Shown here one piece after another: positions 48,601-60,600 of a DNA stretch of 64,000 nucleotides. The first letter of the stretch is position 1, and each line of letters starts with the position of its first letter. Under the pieces are notes generated by a model. That model was not told the origin of the DNA, did no database searches, and saw only the letters and a program-made list of their open reading frames with translations. Source of the DNA: Cladorhizidae sp. MBARI D1340-BT2 (lineage: Eukaryota > Porifera > Demospongiae > Poecilosclerida > Cladorhizidae); NCBI GenBank assembly GCA_028752905.1, contig JAQNBH010000011.1:310001-374000 (forward strand), given 5' to 3'. A program made the position numbers and the translations under genes.

Positions 48601-51600
48601 ACTTCGTAGAGGTAAGGTTGGAGAGCCAAGGACCATCGGGCCAGGCGTCCATTCTCGTCTTTCATTCGATCTAAGTACTTCAAACTACTGTGGTCTGTGA
48701 CAACTGTAAACGAGGCTCCGCTGAGATAAATTCAAAAATGCTTAACTGCCTCTACCACAGCAAGACACTCTTGCTCAGTGACCGTGTACCGGGTCTTTCT
48801 GGAGTAGTAAGCGACTGGTCTGTCTGTCTCATCTTCTCTGGCCTGGCTGAGGACAGCACCTATCCCTATCCCCGAGGTATCTGTGTGGAGGATGAATGTT
48901 TTTTTTGTCGTCTGGGCTGATCAATACTGAATCTTCTGTAAGACTGGTCTTGATTTGTTCAAAAGCTGTTATTCTTCCAGGTGTCCATTCTATCTTATCC
49001 GGTGCCAGCTTTCTCATTGCTTCAGTTAGGGGTACTGCTACTGAACCATAACCTGGTACAAATCGACGGTAATAGTTTGCTAGCCCGAGGAAGGCCCTCA
49101 TCTCCTTTTTCTTTACTGGTCTGGGGTAGTGAGCAAGTGCCTCGATTTTCGCGTGGAATGGCCTCACTTCGCCTGCCCCGACTCTGTGACCTAAGTATTG
49201 GCAGTCTGGCTTGGACAAATGACACTTCTTTGGGTTCAAGGTCAGACCCGTTTCCTCCAGTCTGCTGAATACGGTTTCCAGGTGTCGTACATGGTCTCCA
49301 AAGCTGGTACTAAAAATGACGATATCATCGATATAGGCAACTGCAAATGTTGACATGTCAGCTAGCGTACTGTTCATCAGTCTCTGGAAGACTTAAGGGG
49401 CATTCTTTAGCCCAAATGGTATACTCCCATTTTCCGTGAGGAGTTATGAAGGCTGTCTTACAGATGGAATCTTCGTGAACTAACACCTGGTGGTAGCCTC
49501 GTTCCAAGTCCAAGGTTGAGATATGGGTGGCTCTGCCCAATTTGTCTATTAGTTCATCAATCCTGGGCAAGGGGAAGGGATCTGATTTGGTGACTACATT
49601 TAACCTTCTATAATTGACACACAGTCTTACTCCTCCATCCTTCTTTCCTACTAGAAGTGCTGGCGACGCCCAAGGGCTCTTTGAAGGTCGGATCACTCCA
49701 ATTTCCAATAACTTCCTTATCTCACTGTCCATAACTTGCAGCTTCTTTGGATCTAGCCTGTATGGAGGTTTACTAACAGGGTAGGTGTCTCCTGTCTCCA
49801 AACGAATTTCCGCACTCTTGGAACATCCTTGTCAAAAGAGTCTTCTGTGTTCTTTCAACATGTCTTGGAGAATTCCTCGTTCCGAATCTGACAGTTCGCA
49901 GCTGTTGGTCGGCATGACGTCGCCTCCTTCCTCTGGGATGTCATCTTCCAGTAGCTCAGTAACTGCAAAGCATGCAGCTGTGGGAGAGTTGAATTCTTTG
50001 AGCAAATTGATGTGTCGTTTTACTCTTCGTCGAGGGTGATCAGGTATGCTCAGCTCGTATGTTGTCTCGTCTATTCTGTTAATAACCGAATAAGGACCAT
50101 CCCATTCGGCAAGTAGTTTGGGTCCAAGCGACAGGGTCCTTAACAAAACGAGGTCTCCAGGCTGAAAAGATCTCTGTCGAGCCTTTCGGTCGTGCCACTT
50201 CTTGTGGTTCTTTTTCTTGTCTTCTTCGTTCTCTCTGGATAGCTCTCTTAGCAATTCAAATTTGCCTTGAATGGTGGTAACATAGGTAATGACGTCTGCT
50301 GGGGTTGCTTCTGAGGCTGTCCACTGGGACCTCGGTGTCTGCAGAGGTCCCTTGATTTGACGACCATACAGAAGTTCTGATGGGGTGAACCTAGTTGTGT
50401 CATGAGGGGCTCTCCTATATTCACCAAGGACATGTGGGAGGGCTAAGTCCCACTGCCCTTTCCAGAGTTTAAGAGTCTTCCTTAACATGGACTTCAGTGT
50501 TGAGTTAAATCGTTCGACCATTCCGTCTGTTTCCGGGTGGTATGGGATAGTCCTGATTCCTTTATCTCCCATAAGTTTGTACAATTCTCTCATTAATTTA
50601 CTCACAAAGTTTGATCCGCAGTCTGTCAAAATCTCATCTGGGACCCCAACTCGTGCAAATAATACCATCAATTCGTCTGCAATGGTGATGCTGTCAGTCT
50701 GTTGTAGGGGAAATGCTTCCTGCCATCTCGTTGCATAGTCCATTATGACGAGTATATGCCTGTGTCCAGTTTTGGTTCTTGGTAATGGTCCAACCAAATC
50801 CATTCCGATCCTTGAAAATGGGACGTCTATCACTGGGAGGGGCTGAAGAGGAGCTTTCTGCTTCGATTGATGAGCGGACTTCTGGCATTCGGGGCAGGCC
50901 GTGCACAAATTCTTAACGTCTGTGTGCACCCCTGGCCAGAAGTATTCGTCTAGGATTCTTTTGGTCGTTCTGTCCCTGCCCAGATGTCCAGGTCTGTGGG
51001 CCAGTGACAGTACCAAGGTTTGGTGCTCCTTTGGTAAGCACAATTGCCACATCTGTTCTCCCAGGCGATCTTCTGTCCTTCTCCAAAGAAGACTGTTCCT
51101 GATCTCAAACTCTGAGTCTTCTTTCTCGGCTTTATTCCAGCACTGTTGCAAGGTCTCATCTTGCTTTTGCTTCTTCCGGAACTCTTCTTCCCCATGATCC
51201 AGGGATCTTCTGATTGCTCATAAAAAGGGCTCTGGCTTTTCGTCGGGTTGATCTGCTCTCTGTCTGGCTTGTCTCTTCGCCTGAATCATCGCATTCGGTC
51301 TCTACTGGTTTTGTTGTGCTGGTTCTGGTTGAGAGGGAGGCTGCTCTGTACTAGTGTGGACTTCCCAGTCCTCACCATAATCTTCTTCTTCGTCTGTTTC
51401 TGATTCAGTGTCGGTTTCGTTGTGATGGACTGGTCTGAAATCATTGGGTAGAGAGACGAGTTCTGCCTTGTCTGCTTTGGACCGAGTCTGTACCACATTG
51501 ACAATCTCGTCATAAAGCATTCTCTTCCCTAACTCCCACAGTTTTGGAAAATCATTTCCCAACAGGGCGTCATAGTCCAATCCTTCCTGGATGGCTACTG

Positions 51601-54600
51601 TCAGCTCATCCTCACTGTTGTTGACTTCGATCCGGACCTTTGCTAGTGGCAGTGTAGATACTGTACCATTGAAGGCTCGTACTTTGAGGACTTCTCCTGT
51701 TTTGTCACTTTCCTTGATCAATCTACTGTTCACCAAGGTCCTCTCTGCACCTGTGTCCAAGAGTATTCTGTTCACCATCTGATTGTTCACCTTCCCGGTT
51801 ACTAGAGTGTTACGGTTTATTTCCGTGGCGACCAAGCTTGCCTCTTGTCGAGTAGTCAGGGGTTCTGTGAAATTGATGGTTTCGAGGTGGGTCTCAGTCT
51901 TCCCTTCTGAATGGCATTCGGCTGCAAAGTGACCGTAAAGATTGCATTTGAAGCATCTGGGACGGTTGTATTTGTCAAACTTTGGTAGACCCTTTCGTCC
52001 TACCTCTTGCCGCTCCTGTGGTGGTGGTGACTGCTGCTTCTGGTCCCTTGTCGTTGGAGTGAATGGCTGATCTCTGTAGTTTGGTTTTCCTGACTGGCTG
52101 TGTCGGTCTTGTTCTGTGTTGACCGCATATGACCAACCTCTATTGATCATGAAGTCGTCAGCTAAAGTTGTGGCATCCATCAAGGTCTTAGGCTTTTTGT
52201 CCCGAACATGGGTAGCCATCTGTTTCGGCATCAGCTTCAGTATCACCTCTCTTGACACCATGTCAGTTAATTCGTCTACAGAGGTACATCCTTCTGTCCA
52301 CTTTAAAGTCAGGTTCAGATGACGTCTACCGCATGTGTTCCATGTCTCTTCAGGTTTCCTCTTGAGTAGATCCATTTATCTATGGTAAGTTTCCCTGTTG
52401 ATCCGGTAGTGACTAAATAAGGCTGCCTTGAGAGTGTTGTAGTCTTGCCGTGTGTCTGCACTGAGGGATACATAGACCTGGGTTGCTTCAGGTGGAAGAA
52501 TTGGCACCAGGTGTCTATTCCACATAAATCTGGGGAGGGAGTAGCAGTTCATGTGGGCCTCGAAGGCAGTAAAGTATGCCTCCTCGTCTTCTCCTTTTCC
52601 AGCTTTCGGAACTGGTTAACCCTCTCGGTTGACATGGTGACTGATCTGGGTGAGTCAGTATCACTGTGCCCTGCTATTGTCCTGGACAACAACCTTTCCC
52701 AACGCAGCTCTCACTCTGCTGCTTCCGCTTTGTTTTATTCGTCGTTCCTCTATCTCTCTGAACTCTGTCCAGTCGTCTCTGTTCCATGTTGTTCTGCATC
52801 ATCTGTAACATCAACACCATTGGCTCTGTTGCTGTTCCTCCTGAAGATGGAGAGGCGGTCATTCCTGTTGTTAGTGGACTGGGTATCCCTGTGGATCCAT
52901 CTGTCAGTCCGGGGCAAGACCCATACTGTGGTGAGCCTGTGGTCTGAGGTTGAATCTCTGCTGTCTCCGTTGTAGGGGGGTCTGAGCTTCGCAAATTGTA
53001 GGTTGACATTCTCCACTGTGGTACTTCTGGCAACCCACCAAACAAGCAAGCAAATGAACTATAGCTGAGGCAGCTCTGGCAGGAATCCCACCGCTGCCAC
53101 CAATTGTCAAGGGGTCACCTGTGCAACCACCAAGACTTATGCTGCCACCAGATAGCTATGAAGCCAGCTATCACTGTACTCTTAGTATTTAATTCAAATA
53201 TAGATATGTCTGACAAAGTACTGAGTGACTAGCTATATTCGCAATGAACTCCACAGGTCTGAACTCTGGTCAACCCTTTTATATGACAGTGCCACGCCAG
53301 AAACACGATGGGATTGCTAATTACATACCAGTATGTAATAACTAATTAGTACACAATACAAGTGTTAATTGACTACCAGTTCAGACAGATCCAGGTCACC
53401 CTGTGACACATGCATGTACATGTATTATCACTTATGTACGTACATGCATGTACATGTATTATCACTTATGTATGTACATGTATTATCACTTATGTATGTA
53501 CATGTATTATCACTTATGTATGTACATGCATGTACATGTATTATCACTTATGTATGTACATGTATTATCACTTATGCATGTACATGTATTATCACTTATG
53601 TATGTACATGTATTATCACTTATGTATGTACATGTATTATCACTTATGTACGTGCATGCATGTACATGTATTATTACATATACATACATGCTGTACATGT
53701 ATTATCAATTATGTACATACATACATGCATGTACATGTATTATTACATATACATACATGCTGTACATGTATTATCAATTATGTACATACATACATGTGCA
53801 TGTATTATCACTTATGTACGTACATGTATTATCACTTATGCACGTACATTGTACGTACTTGTGTTATCACTTACGTATGTACATGTATTATCACTTATGT
53901 ACTGCATGTACATGTATTATCACTTATGTATGTACATGCATTTACATGTATTGTACGTACATACATGTACATGTATTATCACTTATGTACGTACATACAT
54001 GTATGTGCATATATTTATTGTGTTATGTTCTGCATGCAGCCACTTTGAGTCCAAGATGGTGAACTTTACCCTCTTCATCATGGTAGCAGGAGCCGTCGTA
54101 GCAGCACTGTATGTCAACCCAATATTAGTGATCTACTTGTAGTGAGATGCAAAGTCACACAACTGTAATGGTAATACATGGGGAGTTATATATATATATA
54201 GTGTGTGCGAACTAGGATCATCCTGAGGGTTAAAGTACCGGAGGTTAGAATGCATCAATGTGGGGGTGAAGAGTTTTTCCAAGAAGTGTTGATAATGAGA
54301 GAGAGGTGACAGGATGGTGGAGGTGGTGACCATAAGAAGTGTTGATAATGAGAGAGAGGTATCAGGGTGGTGAAGGTGGTGACCATAAGAAGTGTTGATA
54401 ATGAGAGAGGTGACAGGGTGGTGGAGGTGGTGAGCATAAGAAGTGTTGATAATGAGAGAGGTGTCAGGGTGGTGGAGGTGGTGACCATAAGAAGTGTTGA
54501 TAATGAGAGAGAGGTGTCAGTGTGGTGGAGGTGGTGACCATAAGAAGTGTTGATAATGAGAGAGAGGTGTCAGGGTGGTGGAGGTGGTGACCATAAGAAG

Positions 54601-57600
54601 TGTTGATAATGAGAGAGAGGTGACAGGGTGGTGAAGGTGGTGACCATAAGAAGTTGATAATGAGAGAGAGGTGTCAGGGTGGTGGAGGTGGTGACCATAA
54701 GAAGTGTTGATAATGAGAGAGAGGTGTCAGGGTGGTGGAGGTGGTGACCATAAGAAGTGTTGATAATGGGAGAGAGGTGTCAGGGTGGTGGAGGTGGTGA
54801 CCATAAGAAGTGTTGATAATGAGAGAGAGGTGTCAGGGTGATGGAGGTGGTGACCATAAGAAGTGTTGATTATGAGAGAGAGGTGTCAGGGTGGTGGAGG
54901 TGGTGACCATAAGAAGTGTTGATAATGAGAGAAAGCTGACAGGGTGGTGGAGGTGGTGACCATAAGAAGTGTTGATAATGAGAGAGAGGTGACAGGGTGG
55001 TGGAGGTGGTGACCATAAGAAGTGTTGATAATGAGAGAGAGGTGTCAGGGTGGTGGAGGTGGTGACCATAAGAAGTGTTGATAATGAGAGAGAGGTGTCA
55101 GGGTGGTGGAGGTGGTGACCATAAGAAGTGTTGATAATGAGAGAGAGGTGACAGGGTGGTGGAGGTGGTGAGCATAAGAAGTGTTGATAATGAGAGAGGT
55201 GTCAGGGTGGTAGAGGTGGTGACCATAATAAGTGTTGATAATGAGAGAGAGGTGTCAGGGTGGTGGAGGTGGTGACCATAAGAAGTGTTGATAATGAGAG
55301 AGAGGTGTCAGGGTGGTGCAGGTGGTGACCATAAGAAGTGTTGATAATGAGAGAGAGGTGTCAGGGTGGTGGAGGTGGTGACCATAAGAAGTGTTGATAA
55401 TGAGAGAGGTGTCAGGGTGGTGGAGGTGGTGACCATAAGAAGTGTTGATAATGAGAGAGAGGTGTCAGGGTGGTGGAGGTGGTGACCATAAGAAGTGTTG
55501 ATAATGAGAGAGGTGTCAGGGTGGTGGAGGTGGTGACCATAAGAAGTGTTGATAATGAGAGAGAGGTGTCAGGGTGGTGGAGGTGGTGACCATAAGAAGT
55601 GTTGATAATGAGAGAGAGGTGACAGGGTGGTGAAGGTGGTGACCATAAGAAGTGTTGATAATGAGAGAGGTGTCCGGGTGGTGGAGGTGGTGACCATAAG
55701 AAGTGTTGATAATGAGAGAGAGGTGTCAGGGTGGTGGAGGTGGTGACCATAAGAAGTGTTGATAATGAGAGAGAGGTGTCAGGGTGGTGGAGGTGGTGAC
55801 CATAAGAAGTGTTGATAATGAGAGAGAGGTGACAGGGTGGTGGAGGTGGTGACCATAAGAAGTGTTGATAATGAGAGAGAGGTGTCAGGGTGGTGGAGGT
55901 GGTGACCATAAGAAGTGTTGATAATGAGAGAGAGGTGTCAGGGTGGTGGAGGTGGTGACCATAAGAAGTGTTGATAATGAGAGAGAGGTGACAGGGTGGT
56001 GGAGGTGGTGACCATAAGAAGTGTTGATAATGAGAGAGAGGTGTCAGGGTGGTGGAGGTGGTGACCATAAGAAGTGTTGATAATGAGAGAGGTGTCAGGG
56101 TGGTGGAGGTGGTGACCATAAGAAGTGTTGATAATGAGAGAGAGGTGTCAGGGTGGTGGAGGTGGTGACCATAAGAAGTGTAGATATTGAGAGAGAGGTG
56201 ACAGGGTGGTGGAGGTGGTGACAATAAGAAGTGTTGATAATGAGAGAGAGGTGTCAGGGTGGTGGAGGTGGTGACCATAAGAAGTGTTGATAATGAGAGA
56301 GAGGTGTCAGGGTGGTGGAGGTGGTGAGCATAAGAAGTGTTGATAATGAGAGAGAGGTGTCAGGGTGGTGGAGGTGGTGACCATAAGAAGTGTTGATAAT
56401 GAGAGAGAGGTGTCAGGGTGGTGGAGGTGGTGACCATAAGAAGTGTTGATAATGAGAGAGAGGTGTCAGTGTGGTGGAGGTGGTGACCATAAGAAGTGTT
56501 GATAATGAGAGAGGTGTCAGTGAAGGTGTTGACATCGGCAGGTGACAATGTTGTCACCTGCCAATCTTTTTCTGAGCATATGGAACTAAACCCGGCAACA
56601 AAACAATTATCCATGCAGGTGAGTGATGTGTGTGTGTGTGTGGTGTGTGTGTGTGTGGTGTGTGTGTGTGTGTGTGACTAACAAAAGTTAAGGGGGGGGT
56701 GCCTTTCAAGTGCAATAAAGGAAGCGTGGATTTCCTGCCAAGTCAATGCCGCCCCACATGTTGTTCATGGCAAGTCAGAGGCTATGCTTGTGTTTCTCAA
56801 TACTATGTTGCTATGTGTATGTTAGGAATGACATGACCTTTGACCTTGTTGGCTATGTCTTCATACTCATCAATGACTTCACTACTGCAGCAAGTGGTAA
56901 CTAATTAATGCTAACTAATGCATGCATGCCTGTGTCTGTGTGTCCATTGTCTGAGTATGTTACTAATGCTTGTCTGTATGTGTCCATTGTCTGAGTATGT
57001 AACTAATACTTGTCTGTATGTGTCCATTGTCTGAGTATGTAACTAATGCTTGTCTGTATGTGTGTCCATTGTCTTGAGTATGTAACTAATGCTTGTCTGT
57101 AAGTGTGTCCATTGTCTTGAGTATGTAACTAATGTCTGTTGCCACAATTAGAGGCTAGGTAATGGTGTGTGCTCATAGTAAGCCACAATTAGAGGCTAGG
57201 TAATGGTGTGTGCTCATAGTAAGCCACAATTAGAGGCTAGGTAATGGTGTGTGCTCATAGTAAGCCACAATTAGAGGCCAGGTAATGGTGTGTGCTCATA
57301 TTAAGCCACAATTAGAGGCTAGGTAATGGTGTGTGCTCATATGGTGTGTGCTCATAGTAAGCCACAATTAGAGGCTAGGTAATGGTGTGTGCTCATACTA
57401 AGCTACAATTAGAGGCTAGGTAATGGTGTGTGCTCATACTAAGCTACAATTAGAGGCTAGGTAATGGTGTGTGCTCATAGTAAGCCACAATTAGAGGCTA
57501 GGTAAAGGTGTGTGCTCATAGTAAGCCACAATTAGAGGCTAGGTAATGGTGTGTGCTCATAGTAAGCCACAATTAGAGGCTAGGTAATGGTGTGTGCTCA

Positions 57601-60600
57601 TAGTAAGCCACAATTAGAGGCCAGGTAATGCTGTGTGCTCATAGTAAGCCACAATTAGAGGCTAGGTAATTGTGTGTGCTCATAGTAAGCCACAATTAGA
57701 GGCTAGGTAATGGTGTGTGCTCATAGTAAGCCACAATTAGAGGCTAGGTAATGGTGTGTGCTCATAGTAAGCCACAATTAGAGGCTAGGTAATGGTGTGT
57801 GCTCATAGTAAGCCACAATTAGAGGCTAGGTAATGGTGTGTGCTCATAGTAAGCCACAATTAGAGGCTAGGTAATGGTGTGTGCTCATAGTAAGCCACAA
57901 TTAGAGGCCAGGTAATGGTGTGTGCTCATAGTAAGCCACAATTAGAGGCTAGGTAATGGTGTGTGCTCATAGTAAGCCACAATTAGAGGCTAGGTAATGG
58001 TGTGTGCTCATAGTAAGCCACAATTAGAGGCCAGGTAATGGTGTGTGCTCATAGTAAGCCACAATTAGAGGCTAGGTAATGGTGTGTGCTCATAGTAAGC
58101 CACAATTAGAGGCTAGGTAATGGTGTGTGCTCATAGTAAGCCACAATTAGAGGCCAGGTAATGGTGTGTGCTCATAGTAAGCCACAATTAGAGGCTAGGT
58201 AATGGTGTGTGCTCATAGTAAGCCACAATTAGAGGCTAGGTAATGGTGTGTGCTCATAGTAAGCCACAATTAGAGGCTAGGTAATTGTGTGTGCTCATAG
58301 TAAGCCACAATTAGAGGCCAGGTAATGGTGTGTGCTCATAGTAAGCCACAATTAGAGTCTAGGTAATGGATGGCTGCATGGAAGTGGCAGAGCTTACTAA
58401 CACACAAGTACGCCTGTACTTTAATTGTATTCATGACACACTTTTGTCATGCAGTGATCTACAGCAAGAAGATGCTCAACTCTGAGGTGTGTGTGTGCAT
58501 GTGAAGTGTGTGCATGTGAGGTGTGTGGGTGTGCATGTGAGGTGTGTACGTGTGAGGTGTGTGTGTGCATGTGAGGTGTGTATGCATGTGAGGTGTGTGC
58601 ATGTGAGGTGTGTGTGTGTGCATGTGAGGTGTGTGTGTGTGCATGTGAGGTGTGTGTGTGCATGTGAGGTGTGTGTGCATGTGAAGTGTGTGTGTGCATG
58701 TGAGGTGTGTGTGTGCATGTGAGGTGTGTGTGCATGTGGTGTGTGTGTGCATGTGAGGTATGTGTGCATGTGGTGTGTGTGCATGTGAGGTGTGTGTGCA
58801 TGTGAGGTGTGCATGTGAGGTGTGTGTGTGCATGTGAGGTGTGTGTGCATGTGGTGTGTGTGTGCATGTGAGGTGTGTGTGTGCATGTGAGGTGTGTGTG
58901 TGCATGTGAGGTGTGTGTGTGCATGTGAGGTGTGTGTGTGCATGTGAGGTGTATGTGCATGTGGTGTGTGTGTGCATGTGAGGTGTGCATGTGAGGTGTG
59001 TGTGTGCATGTGAGGTGTGTGTGTGTGTGCATGTGAGGTGTGCATGTGAGGTGTGTGTATGCATGTGAGGTGTGTGTGCATGTGGTGTGTGTGTGCATGT
59101 GAGGTGTCTGACTCCTCATGTTCTGATACGCTGTGTGCAGATGTCCAAGTTGGAGATTATGTACTACAACTGTCTGGTCAGTCTGCTCCCAGCTCTGCTC
59201 ATTGCCACTGCCTCTGGGGACATCACTAATGTAAGTACCACGTTACCCATGTGCTAGGCATGGTAAGGGATGGTCTCCGGGGACATCACTAATGTAAGTC
59301 ACCACGTTACCCATGTGCTAGGCATGGTAAGGGGTGGTCTCTGGGGACATCACTAATGTAAGTACCACGTTACCCATGTGCTAGGCATGGTAAGGGGTGG
59401 TCTCCAGGGATATCACTAATGTAAGTCACCACGTTACCCATGTGCTAGGCATGGTAAGGGGTGGTCTCTGGGGACATCACTAATGTAAGTCCCACGTTAC
59501 CTATGTGCTAGGCATGGTAAGTGGTGTTCTCCAGGGACATCACTAATGTAAGTCACCACGTTAGCTAGGCATGGTAAGGGGTGGTCTCCGGGGACATCAC
59601 TAATGTAAGTCACCACATTACCCATATGCTAGACATGGTAAGGGATGGTCTCCAGGGACATCACTAATGTAAGTCACCCCGTTACCCATGTGCTAGGCGT
59701 GGTAAGGGGTTGTCTCCAGGGACATCACTAATGTAAGTCACCACATTACCCATGTGCTAGGCATGGTAAAGGGTAGTCTCCGGGGAAATCACTAATGTAA
59801 GTCACCATGTTACCCATGTGCTAGGCATGGTAAGGGATGGTCTCCGGGGACATCACTAATGTAAGTCACCACGGTACCCATGTGCTAGGCATGGTAAGGG
59901 ATGGTCTCCGCGGACATCACTAATGTAAGTCACCACATTACCCATGTGCTAGGCATGGTAAAGGGTGGTCTCCGGGGACATCACTAATGTAAGTCACCAC
60001 GTTACCCATGTGCTAGGCATGGTAAGGGGTGGTCTCCGGGGACATCACTAATGTAAGTCACCACGTTACCCATATGCTAGGCATGGTAAGGTGTGGTCTC
60101 CGGGGACATCACTAATGTAAGTCACCACGTTACCCATGTGCTAGGCATGGTAAGGTGTGGTCTCCGGGGACATCACTAATGTAAGTCACCACGTTACCCA
60201 TGTGCTAGGCATGGTAAGGGGTTGTCTCCGGGGACATCACTAATGTAAGTCACCACATTACCCATGTGCTAGGCATGGTAAAGGGTGGGTGTAGTCTGCG
60301 AGTGAGGCAAGGGGTGGGTGTGGCTTTCCAGTGTGTACATGTGAAAAATCGCTGGCAATGTCACATGATCTGGAAGCTCATGTAGCCTCTGACAGTCAAT
60401 AATTGTAGCCCCACTACATAAGTGTGGTTGTGCTGACTCAGCATATACACCTGCCAATGGGGGCAGTATTTGTCATGCCTGGTTATCCCAATACTTATGT
60501 CTGCCCCCACTGAGCCCAGGCAGCTAGGTTTATGGTGGGCAGGTGAGGAGACATTGCACAGTAAGTCATGGTGGCCAGTCAATGATGGTAACTTCTCAAC

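Larger units (their letters stand above)
48163..53408 (-). mobile_element. Ty3/gypsy-class LTR retrotransposon with integrase before RT (Gmr1-type order), antisense in SLC35D intron 5
   Basis: A 5246-bp element bounded by LTRs (48163-48492 and 53105-53408) with TG...CA ends (tgtcaaggggtcacc to caccctgtgaca) and a 5-bp target duplication catgc (48158-48162, 53409-53413). Read on the minus strand the order is gag, protease, integrase, reverse transcriptase, RNase H, then a polypurine tract and the 3' LTR. RNase H ends about 40 bp from the 3' LTR, so there is no room for a downstream integrase. Ty3/gypsy elements normally carry integrase last; an upstream integrase with a gypsy-type RT is the mark of the Gmr1 group. 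Two frameshifts or more in gag, in-frame stops and frameshifts in pol make this copy inactive. LTRs differ by several indels and substitutions, so it is not recent. Confidence 0.93.

Noticed and set aside
53369..54142. Tyr/Cys/His-rich plus frames of over 200 codons
   Set aside because: Translation of the gtacatgtattatcacttat array; only the final 69 bp (exon 6) is real coding sequence.
58421..59119. His/Thr/Cys-rich minus-strand frames of about 200 codons
   Set aside because: Complement of the GT-rich array in SLC35D intron 8; open in three frames at once.
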